64,000 bases of DNA from Fusibacter bizertensis (GCF_029914245.1 NZ_JARYZI010000005.1:186001-250000); one strand, 5' to 3'. Shown: positions 1 to 9,241, numbered from the stretch's first letter. The notes: generated by a model from the letters alone, not told the origin. Numbers and translations: made by a program.

Positions 1-1100
1 TTATAGTATGCAAGTGTACCAAGTACTTCACCTTTAGAAACTGGCAAATCAATATTTGAATTAATGGTCACTTTAGAAGATAATGATGCTGGATCAATAT
101 CTTCAAGTAAATCTACTATTACATCAGTTTCCACGATCAGAGGGATTTTGGTTTCTCTTTTATTGTTAAGTTGAACAGTTTCAATTGTGTCATTCTTTTT
201 ATTTAGCACATGAGTGGCAAGACCATAAAGTCCGTAATCTAATAATAACCTAGAGTCTTGATACATACTATTTCCATTTGATTTGAGCACTACTGATATA
301 TATGACTTGCCATCTTTTTCAGCAGAAGTTACGAGACAGTTCATTGCTTGTTCTGTATAGCCTCGTTTTATTCCTACAACATACTCATAGGCAATAGGGA
401 TTTTTTTACCTCTAACAGTAATTAGATCATTTGATCCTTCCATACCTTGATAAAAACTATTTGTGCTGTTTAAATATCTCGTATCTTTCTTTAGGTTAGT
501 AGGTGGAATTTCATAACGTACTGTGGTTACCAGTTTTCTAAACATGTCATTTTCCATTGCATGCTTGGCAATCATCGCTAGGTCATAAGCAGTTGTAACA
601 TGATCAGGATTTGGTAAGCCATGAGGGTTCTCAAAATTTGAATTAACTGCACCTAGTTTTGCAGCCCTTTTATTCATCACATCTGCAAATGCCTCGATTG
701 ATCCAGAATGATGAATGGCTAGTGCTTCAGCAGCATCATTAGCACTTGTAATAATAAGTGCATAAAGTAATTGTTCTATTGTTAGTTGTTCATTTGGCTC
801 AAGTGCAATAGAACTTCCACCTGCAAAGGGTGAATTTGCATCGACAGTTACTATTTCATCTAGTGGCAAATCCTCTAATATAATAATTGCAGTCAATATT
901 TTTGTTGTACTTGCAGGAAACATAGGTGTATCAGCATTTTTGTCAAAAAGAACTTGTCCAGATTGTTCATTTATCAACACAGCAGTTTCAGCAATGAGAT
1001 CTGATGATTTAACATCATATTCCGAAGCGAAACTCATAAAATTAGTAAAAAGTAGTAACGATATTAAAGATAAAATTGATATTTGCTTCTTGATATTCAT
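1..1100 (-). CDS. D-alanyl-D-alanine carboxypeptidase (penicillin-binding protein), 3' end outside window
   Basis: This is a DacA/DacF-type serine DD-carboxypeptidase, which trims the terminal D-Ala from peptidoglycan stem peptides outside the membrane. The ATG at 1100 follows a GGAGG site. Residues 1-26 form a signal peptide (charged start, hydrophobic core, SFAS end). The SxxK motif is S64-T-T-K67 and the SxN motif lies in TSANDAAE. The third motif, normally KTG, reads K245-R-G247 in the context GIKRGYTEQA, and the usual following Ala-Gly-x-Cys is Ala-Met-Asn-Cys. The C-terminal beta domain has begun, but the stop codon lies beyond position 1. The family call is secure. Whether the altered third motif leaves an active enzyme is unknown. 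Confidence 0.93.
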   Translation of the reverse strand, partial: MNIKKQISILSLISLLLFTNFMSFASEYDVKSSDLIAETAVLINEQSGQVLFDKNADTPMFPASTTKILTAIIILEDLPLDEIVTVDANSPFAGGSSIALEPNEQLTIEQLLYALIITSANDAAEALAIHHSGSIEAFADVMNKRAAKLGAVNSNFENPHGLPNPDHVTTAYDLAMIAKHAMENDMFRKLVTTVRYEIPPTNLKKDTRYLNSTNSFYQGMEGSNDLITVRGKKIPIAYEYVVGIKRGYTEQAMNCLVTSAEKDGKSYISVVLKSNGNSMYQDSRLLLDYGLYGLATHVLNKKNDTIETVQLNNKRETKIPLIVETDVIVDLLEDIDPASLSSKVTINSNIDLPVSKGEVLGTLAYY

Positions 1101-1131
1101 TCAGTTGCCTCCAAATTATAGTGCTTCTAAT

Positions 1132-1183
1132 ATTATAATGTAATTTTGAACTTTTTTAAATCACAAAATTATGATATTATAAT
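1132..1183. promoter_or_regulatory. Divergent promoter region between the carboxypeptidase and the ComEA-like gene
   Basis: A TATAAT hexamer on the minus strand (1132-1137) lies upstream of the carboxypeptidase. A TATAAT on the plus strand (1178-1183) lies upstream of the ComEA-like gene. A TTTAAA at 1155-1160 is 17 bases from each and could serve as a weak -35 for both. The region is very AT-rich, so chance matches are likely. Confidence 0.35.
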
Positions 1184-1226
1184 TTAAAATACCATATATT
1201 TACATATATGTACAAATGGAGGCCTA

Positions 1227-1709
1227 TTGAAACACTATCTAAATCGAGACTATATTAAAGCTAACTTTTCAATAATTGTACTTTTAACAACATTTTTAGT
1301 TGTTCTTATTTTAAGGTCAATATTTTTTCTAGGTGAAGCTAATCTATATCTAAGTGAGGAAGTCACTGATGAAACAGCTTACAATTATGTAAAATCAGAC
1401 GAGAATCGCTTGTATACGACGAATGTTGAGACCACAGAAGTGTTTGTACAAGAAATTAAAGAGCGCTTAGAGGCGCCTGTAGACTATATCTATAGCGTAT
1501 CTGAAAATAAATATTATGATATTGATGCCTTTAACAAGTTAAGTCAAGAAGAGCTTATGACATTATCAGGTATAGGTGAAGTAACTGCAAAAGCTATTAT
1601 ATCTTTCAGAGAATCGGAAGGTCCTTTTAAAACTTTTGATGAGTTAACTAAAGTTAAAGGTATTGGTGAGAAAAAAATTGCAAAGTTAGTTATCAAACGT
1701 ACTAAATAG
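1227..1709 (+). CDS. Short ComEA-like helix-hairpin-helix DNA-binding membrane protein
   Basis: The product has 160 residues, an N-terminal membrane anchor (about residues 14-34) and a C-terminal pair of helix-hairpin-helix motifs (about 100-158, with SGIGEVTAKAI and VKGIGEKKIAKL). In ComEA this domain binds incoming double-stranded DNA outside the membrane. The start is TTG at 1227, six bases after GGAGG; no better ATG exists. The family usually also has a SLBB domain between anchor and HhH. Here that stretch is short (about 60 residues), so this is a minimal version. A ComEC channel is encoded about 16 kb downstream, which supports a DNA-uptake role, though that role is inferred. Confidence 0.8.
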   Translation: MKHYLNRDYIKANFSIIVLLTTFLVVLILRSIFFLGEANLYLSEEVTDETAYNYVKSDENRLYTTNVETTEVFVQEIKERLEAPVDYIYSVSENKYYDIDAFNKLSQEELMTLSGIGEVTAKAIISFRESEGPFKTFDELTKVKGIGEKKIAKLVIKRTK

Positions 1710-1797
1710 TTGAAATTCTGCTATACTCAAGATTACACGTGTATGTCATTCAAATAATTGCTATAATGATAATATAATAGTGAAAGGAGGCAATCTT

Positions 1798-2835
1798 ATG
1801 GTTAAGCTAACATCTTATTCAAGAAGCGCTGGTTGAGCTGCTAAAATTGGTCCTGAGACCCTCGCACAAGTTTTGTGCGATTTACCCAAATTCGAAGACA
1901 AGAAACTGCTTGTAGGATTTGAATCATCTGACGATGCAGCTGTCTATCAAATTAGTGACGAATTAGCAATTATACAAACTTTAGATTTTTTCACCCCAAT
2001 CGTTGATAATCCTTATGATTTTGGTGCTATAGCAGCAACTAACGCGTTGAGTGATGTCTACGCAATGGGTGGCGTTCCAACACTTGCAATGAACATTGTA
2101 GGTTTTCCAAACTGTCTATCGCCTTCTATCTTAAAAGAAATTATGCATGGCGGAGCAGATAAAGTTAAAGAGGCAGGGGCAATTCTTGTTGGTGGTCACT
2201 CTATTGAGGATGACGAACCCAAATACGGCCTATCTGTAATGGGTACAGTATCTGTTGATCATATATGGCGAAATATAGGTGCTATTCCAGGTGATGTATT
2301 GATATTGACAAAACCATTGGGAATAGGGGTTTTAACAACCGCTTTAAAAGAAGGCATGCTCTCGTCAGAGATAATCGATAAGATAACAAAACAGATGAGT
2401 ACACTTAACAAAGTACCTGTTGAAATTTTAAAAAAATTAGAAATAGCTGTACATGCATGTACGGATGTTACTGGCTTTGGCTTATTAGGTCATGCACTTG
2501 AGATGGCAGAAGGAAGTCATATAACTATTAATTTAGAAGCGTCTTTAGTGCCTATCATCGATGATGCAAAAGCACTTGCTGAGATGGGGATTATTCCAGC
2601 TGGTGCATATAAAAATAGGGCTTTCTGTAAAGGCAAGATCACAAATGCTACTGTGGTATCAGAAATGATTGAAGATCTACTATATGATCCACAAACATCA
2701 GGCGGTTTATTGATTGCCATACCTGAAAGTGATAGCGACTTATTTATAGAGAGTCTTAAATCAAAATATGATTTACCTGTTTCAAAAATTGGATATGTTT
2801 CAGAAAGAAAAGATACTGCACTGATACTATATTAA
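1798..2835 (+). CDS. selD: Selenide, water dikinase, selenocysteine-containing (UGA at codon 13)
   Basis: SelD makes selenophosphate from selenide and ATP, the selenium donor for Sec-tRNA synthesis. The true start is the ATG at 1798, eight bases after AAAGGAGG. The reading frame passes through a TGA at 1834-1836 at the place of the catalytic Cys17 of E. coli SelD (context SRSAG-U-AAKIGP), so residue 13 is selenocysteine and the full product is 345 residues. A gene caller that treats TGA as stop would begin at 1873 and lose the active-site loop. The rest matches the family (ATP-binding core, GGHSIEDDEPKYG, TDVTGFGLLGH, DPQTSGGLL). TATAAT hexamers at 1762 and 1773 are possible -10 sites. It leads the selDAB operon. 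Confidence 0.95.
1834..1879 (+). promoter_or_regulatory. UGA selenocysteine codon and bacterial SECIS hairpin of selD
   Basis: Downstream of the UGA (1834-1836) a perfect 7-bp stem, CGCACAA (1863-1869) with TTGTGCG (1873-1879), closes a GTT loop. The apical loop starts 33 bases after the UGA and its first base is G. Known bacterial SECIS elements have the loop about 16-37 bases from the UGA and a G in its first two positions, so the fit is good. SelB encoded downstream would bind this hairpin. The fold was read by eye. Confidence 0.75.
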
Positions 2836-2868
2836 TAATTCACTAGATTGGAAGGAGTATAAATCTAC

Positions 2869-4266
2869 ATGAATGAAATATTACGTCAAATTCCTAAAAT
2901 AGACCTTATCATCGAATTGCTACCAGAAAAATATCTTGAACAACTTGATATTCAGCATATTAAGACGGTGATAGATGAGAACTTGAATGATTTGAGAACC
3001 CAAATTGTTAAAGGAAAAATAAATGAAGTTGTAGTTAATGAGGTCATTCTCAATATTGTGGATTCATTAGAACGTCTATTAACGCATAATATAAAACATG
3101 TAATCAACGCCTCGGGTATCGTACTTCATACCAATCTAGGACGTGCAGTCCTTTCAAAACAAACATTATCTTATCTAGAAGAAACTATGTCACACTACAA
3201 TACATTGGAGTATGACCTTATAAAGGGTGGTAGAGGTTCTAGATATGCGCATGTTGAAGGTCTTTTGTGCCGACTGACTAACGCTGAAGCAGCTTTAGTA
3301 GTTAACAATAATGCCGCAGCAGTGATACTTGTTTTGAACACATTAGCTAATGATAAAGAGGTTATCCTTTCAAGAGGTGAACTGGTAGAAATAGGAGGTT
3401 CATTTAGAATTCCTGATGTTATGAAAGCAAGTGGATGTAAATTAGTAGAAGTGGGTACAACTAACAAAACACATCTTTATGATTATGAAAATGCAATATC
3501 TTCTGAAACTGGCATGATTTTGAAAGTACATACAAGTAATTATCAAATATTAGGATTTACTCATTCTGTGGATCGGGAGTCTTTAGGTGAGTTATCTCGA
3601 AAAATTGAAATTCCTTTTTACGAGGATCTTGGAAGTGGTGCAATCATTAATTTTGATACCATTGAAGGCTTACAAGAACCCTGTATCAGTGAATGTATAC
3701 GCGCTGGAGTTGATTTAATTTCTTTTTCGGGAGATAAACTACTAGGTGCAAGTCAAGCAGGAATAATCGTAGGCAAAAAAAAATATATTGATCTACTTAA
3801 AAAAAATCAATTGCTTCGTGCGCTACGTATAGACAAATTATCACTTGCAGTACTAGAAGATACATTGATCAAGTATCAGAATAAGCAAAATGCAATTTTA
3901 GATATACCAACACTTTCAATGCTTCATATGTCAGAAGATGCTGTATATGAGAAGGTGACGCGTTTTGTTAAAGCAAATCAATATGCACTACAAAAGATTA
4001 ACATGAGATATGCAATTGAACCTATGGTGTCACAGGTTGGAGGAGGCGCATTACCTCTTGTTGAATTACCTTCTTATGGTTTAACCTTAAAAGGCGATCT
4101 AAATCTAAATAATCTACAAATTGCAATGCGTAAACTAAATGTGCCAATTATTTGCAAAATTGATAACGAATCAATTCATTTTGATTTTAGAACCATATTT
4201 GATGACGAGTTTTCAATGCTAATAGATGGGATAACGACTGTAACATTAGGAGCTCAACTTGAATAA
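2869..4266 (+). CDS. selA: L-seryl-tRNA(Sec) selenium transferase
   Basis: SelA is a PLP enzyme that converts Ser-tRNA(Sec) to Sec-tRNA(Sec) with selenophosphate. The product has 465 residues, the usual length. The N-terminal tRNA-binding region is followed by the PLP fold with VINASGIVLHTNLGRA (about 79-94), RGSRYAHVEG and the Schiff-base lysine in ISFSGDKLLGASQAG, K290. The ATG at 2869 lies 33 bases after selD behind GGAAGGAG. The 3' end overlaps the selB start by 8 bases, so selA and selB are probably translationally coupled. Confidence 0.97.
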   Translation: MNEILRQIPKIDLIIELLPEKYLEQLDIQHIKTVIDENLNDLRTQIVKGKINEVVVNEVILNIVDSLERLLTHNIKHVINASGIVLHTNLGRAVLSKQTLSYLEETMSHYNTLEYDLIKGGRGSRYAHVEGLLCRLTNAEAALVVNNNAAAVILVLNTLANDKEVILSRGELVEIGGSFRIPDVMKASGCKLVEVGTTNKTHLYDYENAISSETGMILKVHTSNYQILGFTHSVDRESLGELSRKIEIPFYEDLGSGAIINFDTIEGLQEPCISECIRAGVDLISFSGDKLLGASQAGIIVGKKKYIDLLKKNQLLRALRIDKLSLAVLEDTLIKYQNKQNAILDIPTLSMLHMSEDAVYEKVTRFVKANQYALQKINMRYAIEPMVSQVGGGALPLVELPSYGLTLKGDLNLNNLQIAMRKLNVPIICKIDNESIHFDFRTIFDDEFSMLIDGITTVTLGAQLE

Positions 4267-6151
4267 ACATATGGTTATAGGCACCTCGGGACATATTGAT
4301 CATGGAAAAACTGCACTGATAAAGCATTTAACAGGCATAGAAACAGATCGATTAAAAGATGAGAAAATTAGAGGTATTACTATTGAGAATGGTTATGCCC
4401 ACTTAAAATTAGACAATGAAAATACAGTAGGGTTTATAGATGTTCCAGGACATGAAAAATTTATTAAAACGATGATTTCAGGTGCTTTGGGATTTGATGC
4501 GGTGATGCTGGTTGTTGCAGCTGATGAGGGTATTAAACCTCAAACGATAGAACACCTTCATATCTTAGATCATTTAGGAATCAATGCAGGTATAATTGTC
4601 ATAACAAAAGCTGACTTGGTAAGTACTTCGCGGTTAAATGAAGTAACTAATGAGATAGGTCATCTTGTTAAAAATACTGTTCTTCGAAATTTCAAAGTTG
4701 TAACTTATTCAATCTACGATGATTTATCAAGAGAGAATTTGATTCAAGCGCTTCAAAGTATAAGTAATCAAAAGACAGCTCTTAAAGAGGCGACTATTTC
4801 AAGGCTTTATATAGATAGAGTTTTTACAGTTAAAGGTTTTGGAACAATAGCAACTGGTACGCTGATAGAAGGACAATTAAAAAAAGGGGATATAATCTAT
4901 AAATATCCTGGCAATCAGAAAATTCGAGTTAAAGGGATACAAGTTTATGGCGGATCAGTTGATGAAGCGTATTATGGACAACGTACTGCTATTAATTTAA
5001 ATGTTGACATACAAGATATCTCAAGAGGTGATTTATTAACCTCTAGCGATCATTTAAAAGAAACAATGATAATTGACATTAAGCTAAAACTCGATGAAAC
5101 GAGTGGTTCAGTTAAACACTGGCAGCGCTTAAAGCTCTACCATGGAACACGTGAAATTCTTTGTAGAATTGCATTAGCAGACGAGCAAATCATTTCTGGA
5201 CAGGAAAAAGTGGTACAATTACGACTTGAAGAACCGATATACTGTAAAGCAAATGATCATGTAATTCTAAGAACCTATTCTCCAATGTATACAATTGGAG
5301 GTGGGGTTATAACAAATCCATATGCTTCAAAAAAGGATAAAGTCAATGATATAACAAATATGGAGCTAGAGCTACTAAGGATACTACAGCAGTTTTATCC
5401 TATTTTTACTCTTGATGATGGTATCTTTGAAAAAACCTCACTTGATTATGATACCGGAATAGATACGATTGACAAGTTGGTTACAAAAGAGGAACTCTTA
5501 AGACTTTCGAATTCTTTCTATATTACATTTGAAACCTGGGAAAAAATCAAGAGAATTTGTTTGTTAGAAGTTGAGAAAGAACATCAACAGTATCCTTTTA
5601 GAGCTGGTATGTCAAAAGAAACACTAAGGTCAAAAGTAAATGATTTTCTAAAAAACAATAAACCCTTGATCACAATTGATAATAAAATATTTTCTTTGAT
5701 CCTTACTAAGTTAATAGAATTAGAAGAGTTAAAACAAAATGGTGATGTAATTGCTCTAAAAACATTTGAAATTCACTTTTCCGATGCACAAGTTAAAGTC
5801 AAAAAAGCCATTATGCGAACCATATTGGATTATCAACAACCGATTGTTCCAATTTCAGAGCTTCAAAAATTGAATTATGACAAAAATATTATTAAAGAAT
5901 TACTATATCATTTGATTAATTATGAAATTCTTGTTAAAATTAATGATGAAAACGTAATGGGTATAGATGATTATAGTAAAAGCAAGAAGTGTCTTCTAAG
6001 CTATTTTGAAAATAATGAATCAATAGGTGTTGCACAGTGCCGTGACTTGTTTGGTTTTTCAAGAAAAGCTACTGTCTTATTGCTTGAACATTTCGACAAA
6101 ATACAATTAACGAAACGCAATGAAAATACACGAACCTTATTTAAAAAGTGA
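4259..6151 (+). CDS. selB: Selenocysteine-specific elongation factor
   Basis: SelB is the GTPase that carries Sec-tRNA(Sec) to UGA codons by binding the SECIS hairpin. The product has 630 residues. The EF-Tu-like GTPase domain (about 1-170) shows G1 GHIDHGKT (11-18), G3 DVPGHE and G4 TKAD. Beta-barrel domains follow, then a long set of winged-helix repeats that bind mRNA, ending in the typical VAQCRDLFGFSRKATVLLLE segment. The TTG at 4259 sits seven bases after AGGAG inside the end of selA. A complete SelB in the same operon as a Sec-containing SelD makes the operon self-dependent: SelB is needed to make SelD. Confidence 0.97.
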   Translation: MNKHMVIGTSGHIDHGKTALIKHLTGIETDRLKDEKIRGITIENGYAHLKLDNENTVGFIDVPGHEKFIKTMISGALGFDAVMLVVAADEGIKPQTIEHLHILDHLGINAGIIVITKADLVSTSRLNEVTNEIGHLVKNTVLRNFKVVTYSIYDDLSRENLIQALQSISNQKTALKEATISRLYIDRVFTVKGFGTIATGTLIEGQLKKGDIIYKYPGNQKIRVKGIQVYGGSVDEAYYGQRTAINLNVDIQDISRGDLLTSSDHLKETMIIDIKLKLDETSGSVKHWQRLKLYHGTREILCRIALADEQIISGQEKVVQLRLEEPIYCKANDHVILRTYSPMYTIGGGVITNPYASKKDKVNDITNMELELLRILQQFYPIFTLDDGIFEKTSLDYDTGIDTIDKLVTKEELLRLSNSFYITFETWEKIKRICLLEVEKEHQQYPFRAGMSKETLRSKVNDFLKNNKPLITIDNKIFSLILTKLIELEELKQNGDVIALKTFEIHFSDAQVKVKKAIMRTILDYQQPIVPISELQKLNYDKNIIKELLYHLINYEILVKINDENVMGIDDYSKSKKCLLSYFENNESIGVAQCRDLFGFSRKATVLLLEHFDKIQLTKRNENTRTLFKK

Positions 6152-6164
6152 ATGGAGTGGAAAT

Positions 6165-6869
6165 ATGGCAGAGAAAATATTAGTGGTTGACGATGAACCG
6201 ATTTTATTAAAAGGATTGAGATTTAGTTTAGAACAAGAAGGTTATGAAGTTGAAACAGCTGTTGATGGTAAAGAGGCATATGATTTGATTCTTGCTAACA
6301 CTTATGATGCAGTAATTCTCGACCTAATGTTACCTGGAATGGATGGGCTTGAGGTTTGTAAAAAAGTGAGAGAGAAGTTGATGGTACCTATCCTCATGTT
6401 AACTGCAAAAGATGATGACTCAAGTAAGGTTTTAGGACTTGAATATGGTGCCGATGATTATATAACAAAACCTTTCAATATGTTAGAACTAAAAGCAAGA
6501 ATTAAAGCTATTTTGAGACGTGTACAAGTGAGTGATCAGAATATGACTTCTAATGTCTTAAATCTCGGTGACTTTAATATCAATACCCTTGGTAGAAAGG
6601 TAACCATTAATGGTCAGCAAGTTAATTTAACTGCTAAAGAGTTTGATTTATTACTCTTATTGATTTTAAATGAGGAAAAAGTATATTCAAGAGAAGAATT
6701 ACTAGAAACGATTTGGGGTTATGAGTATTTTGGTGATGTTAGAACGGTTGATGTTCATATCAGAAGATTAAGAGAAAAGATCGAAACAAATTCTTCTCAA
6801 CCAGATTATATTTTAACGAAATGGGGCGTTGGCTATTATTTCAAAAATAAAAAGAAAAGAGTTCTTTAA
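6165..6869 (+). CDS. OmpR-family response regulator, WalR/PhoP-like
   Basis: This is a two-component transcription factor of 234 residues. The receiver domain (1-120) has the acidic pair D9-D10, phospho-acceptor D53 in DLMLPGMDG, LTAKDDD and the KPF lysine. A linker of about 15 residues leads to a winged-helix DNA-binding domain with GYEYFGDVRTVDVHIRRLRE, very close to the recognition region of WalR (YycF). The ATG at 6165 follows GGAGTGG; an in-frame upstream ATG at 6120 has no ribosome site and overlaps selB. The gene overlaps the kinase gene by 41 bases. WalR versus PhoP cannot be settled here. A WalR-type box at 9164-9180 favours cell-wall control. Confidence 0.92.
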   Translation: MAEKILVVDDEPILLKGLRFSLEQEGYEVETAVDGKEAYDLILANTYDAVILDLMLPGMDGLEVCKKVREKLMVPILMLTAKDDDSSKVLGLEYGADDYITKPFNMLELKARIKAILRRVQVSDQNMTSNVLNLGDFNINTLGRKVTINGQQVNLTAKEFDLLLLLILNEEKVYSREELLETIWGYEYFGDVRTVDVHIRRLREKIETNSSQPDYILTKWGVGYYFKNKKKRVL

Positions 6870-8262
6870 AAGTATTAGGTGGAAACTTGTTTCCACCTAT
6901 TTAATATTAATAACCTTTGTTATGTTGCTTACTACTTTTTTTGTCAAAGACTCATTGGTTAAAAGTAATGTAAATGAGGCGCAAGAAAATTTGTTGACCT
7001 TTTCTACCATAGTTGCAAATCAAGTAGCGCCATTTATCACAAATATTGACAATGAGTATACATTTAAATATGTCGATGACCTTGTTAAACAAAACAGCCT
7101 AGAGTATGGAGCGAGATCGCTAATTCTAAATAATTCAAAAGACGTTCTCGTGGATTCTTTTGATGTTTTAAGAGGAAGTTTACTGGAAAATCGAGAGATA
7201 GAAGATGCAGTTAGAGGAATAAAGGCATCCAATATTTACTTGTTTCAAAGTGATTATTTATTGTATGCTGCTGTGCCGATTATAGATAGGGATAATATAG
7301 TTGGTACAATTTTTATGTCAATTGATGCTAATTATATATTTGAAAATATTAATAGATTTATGGATAAGTTGTTTATTATCTTTTCGATGGCGATTATTGT
7401 TTCGATTTTTATCAGTATTCTTTTTGCAGATATCATTTCTAAGCCTATTGAAAAGTTAACAGATTCTGTTAAAACAATTACGCTTGGAAAGTATGATACT
7501 AAAGTAGAGATTCAAGGCAGCGATGAAATAGGTGAACTTGGAAAAGCTTTCAATTTAATGACGACAAAACTATTTCAAGTAGAAGAAAGAAGAAAGAAAT
7601 TTGTTTCCAATGTTTCTCATGAGCTTAGAACACCTATGACATCTATGAAGATAGTATCTGATACACTTTTATCATCACCAAGTTGGGATGAAGCTATTTA
7701 CCGTGAATTTATGCAAGATATCAATAGTGAAATTGATCGACTTAACAAAATTATAGATAGTTTACTCTATTTAGTGCGCGTTGAAAAAGATGAATTAGAG
7801 TTAGATTATAGTATTACCTATGTAAATTATTTGTTGGAATGGGTCATCAAAACTTTGAACCCAATTGCTCTAAAAAAACAAATAAATCTTTCTTTAACTG
7901 CAAATAATAAAATTCAAATTCATTTAGATCAAGAAAAGATGCAGCAATGTTTGCTCAATATCATTGGCAATGCGGTAAAATATACTCCAGAAGAGGGAAG
8001 TGTAACGGTGGAACTTGTTGACATGAGAGATTTGATCATCATAAAAGTTACGGACACAGGCATCGGAATACCTGAAAAAGATCTGCCGTTTATTTTTGAT
8101 AGATTCTATAGAGTTGATGAAGCAAGAGCGCGAAAAACTGGCGGTACTGGGTTAGGACTTGCCATAGCACAGCAAATCATACAACTTCACCAAGGTACTA
8201 TTTCTGTAAAGAGTGAGTTAGGTTCTGGAACTGAAGTTTCTATAACTCTACCTAAAAAATAG
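6829..8262 (+). CDS. Membrane sensor histidine kinase, WalK/PhoR-like
   Basis: The kinase has 477 residues: TM1 at about 18-38, an extracytoplasmic sensor of about 140 residues with PAS-like spacing, TM2 at about 181-203, HAMP (about 204-255), HisKA with H264 in FVSNVSHELRTPM, and a HATPase domain with N, G1 (DTGIGIPEKD), F and G2 (GGTGLGLAIA) boxes. It lacks the cytoplasmic PAS domain of Bacillus WalK, so it is nearer to the short PhoR/WalK forms. The start is a TTG at 6829 inside the regulator gene; no in-frame ATG precedes TM1, so this start is the least certain point. It should phosphorylate the upstream regulator. Confidence 0.9.
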   Translation: MAIISKIKRKEFFKSIRWKLVSTYLILITFVMLLTTFFVKDSLVKSNVNEAQENLLTFSTIVANQVAPFITNIDNEYTFKYVDDLVKQNSLEYGARSLILNNSKDVLVDSFDVLRGSLLENREIEDAVRGIKASNIYLFQSDYLLYAAVPIIDRDNIVGTIFMSIDANYIFENINRFMDKLFIIFSMAIIVSIFISILFADIISKPIEKLTDSVKTITLGKYDTKVEIQGSDEIGELGKAFNLMTTKLFQVEERRKKFVSNVSHELRTPMTSMKIVSDTLLSSPSWDEAIYREFMQDINSEIDRLNKIIDSLLYLVRVEKDELELDYSITYVNYLLEWVIKTLNPIALKKQINLSLTANNKIQIHLDQEKMQQCLLNIIGNAVKYTPEEGSVTVELVDMRDLIIIKVTDTGIGIPEKDLPFIFDRFYRVDEARARKTGGTGLGLAIAQQIIQLHQGTISVKSELGSGTEVSITLPKK

Positions 8263-8284
8263 AGTGATTTAAAGGAGTCCCAAC

Positions 8285-9148
8285 ATGAAATTTCCAGTAA
8301 GTATTATGCTATTGTTAATTATCATAGCTAGCATCGGACTTATCGCGATTAATACAGAGATTTCGTATGATTCGTTAAATCCAAACCAATATGTATCTCC
8401 AGAGGATGGTGCTATAAAAATTAGATCGAATTTATATTTTGTTTATGATCATGCACTTAGAAAAGAATCTCGTAGTATCACAATAGAGGATCAGAATTAC
8501 GATCAGTCCATCATCTTAAATTTGTCATATGGTGCAAGCAACTCATATTTTAAATCAATTTATGACAAAGGTGTGAGTATTAGTTCAATTGATCTTATTA
8601 AGGATACCTGTTATGTAAACATCAACAAAACGAATCAATTTGATAAATTGTTAGTTGATGAGGACTTTCCACTCTATATTTGGTCTATCGTAAATAGCTT
8701 AACTGAAATTAGTCAAATTAAAAATGTTCAAATCTTAGTAGATGGTAAACAATTCAATTATCCTGTAAATGGGTTTAATTTAAAATCGCCTTTAACGATG
8801 GACGAATCTTTAATTTATAATAAAATTCCAACAGCTGCAGATATTGTTTTAGAATTTGTTGAAAATATCAATTCAAGACGTTTTGATTTAGCGTACAACT
8901 TACTCTCTGAGACAAGTCTTAAAACTTATAACTATAGCCGTTTTATTTCATATGCAAATGCTTTTATTGATACACACAAAGAGTTTCATAGAGATACATT
9001 CTATACACGTATTTATAATGATTATGAGGAAGTATTTATAAAATTTACCAAACAGTATGAAACGGATGGTTTTATGCTTAACACTTATGATAATTGGCGC
9101 GTAATCAAAGAAGAAAATGCCTATAGAATAAATTTAAGTGATGAGTAA
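8285..9148 (+). CDS. GerMN-domain membrane-anchored protein
   Basis: The product has 287 residues. An N-terminal hydrophobic segment (about 5-22) acts as anchor; there is no lipobox cysteine. Residues about 40-165 look like a GerMN domain (SIVNSLTEISQIKNVQILVDG is the typical end of the repeat; the first half of this phrase is at about 128-138). A C-terminal part of about 110 residues (180-287) resembles the NTF2-like or DUF4829-type domains often fused to GerMN. It starts 22 bases after the kinase gene behind AAGGAG, so the three form one operon. In Actinobacteria the MtrA-MtrB pair is followed by LpqB, also a GerMN protein; the parallel is suggestive only. Confidence 0.72.
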   Translation: MKFPVSIMLLLIIIASIGLIAINTEISYDSLNPNQYVSPEDGAIKIRSNLYFVYDHALRKESRSITIEDQNYDQSIILNLSYGASNSYFKSIYDKGVSISSIDLIKDTCYVNINKTNQFDKLLVDEDFPLYIWSIVNSLTEISQIKNVQILVDGKQFNYPVNGFNLKSPLTMDESLIYNKIPTAADIVLEFVENINSRRFDLAYNLLSETSLKTYNYSRFISYANAFIDTHKEFHRDTFYTRIYNDYEEVFIKFTKQYETDGFMLNTYDNWRVIKEENAYRINLSDE

Positions 9149-9163
9149 AACGTTAATCTGTTT

Positions 9164-9180
9164 GTAATCATTGTGTTATA
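9164..9180 (+). promoter_or_regulatory. WalR-type direct repeat upstream of the SLH/GH18 gene
   Basis: TGTAAT (9164-9169), five bases, TGTTAT (9175-9180) matches both half-sites of the WalR consensus TGTWAH-N5-TGTWAH. It ends about 61 bases before the start codon of a cell-surface hydrolase-like gene, and the WalR-like regulator is encoded just upstream. A TATAGT at 9178-9183 could be the -10, so the position relative to the promoter is not settled. Confidence 0.5.
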
Positions 9181-9241
9181 GTACTTTATGCATATGACGA
9201 TTATAATAAATATAAAGATAAGTTCAGAAAGGGTGAAATTA

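Noticed and set aside
940-1143. Open frame on the plus strand inside the carboxypeptidase
   Set aside because: It is antisense to the signal peptide and active-site region of a clear gene, has no ribosome site and no known domain.
1199-1215. WalR-type box upstream of the ComEA-like gene
   Set aside because: One half-site matches on the minus strand (TGTAAA reverse) but the second (GTACAA) breaks the consensus.
1849-1860. GGTC-CTGA-GACC hairpin as SECIS of selD
   Set aside because: Only 4 bp with a loop 16 bases from the UGA and no G in the first two loop positions. The 7-bp hairpin at 1863-1879 fits the known rules better.
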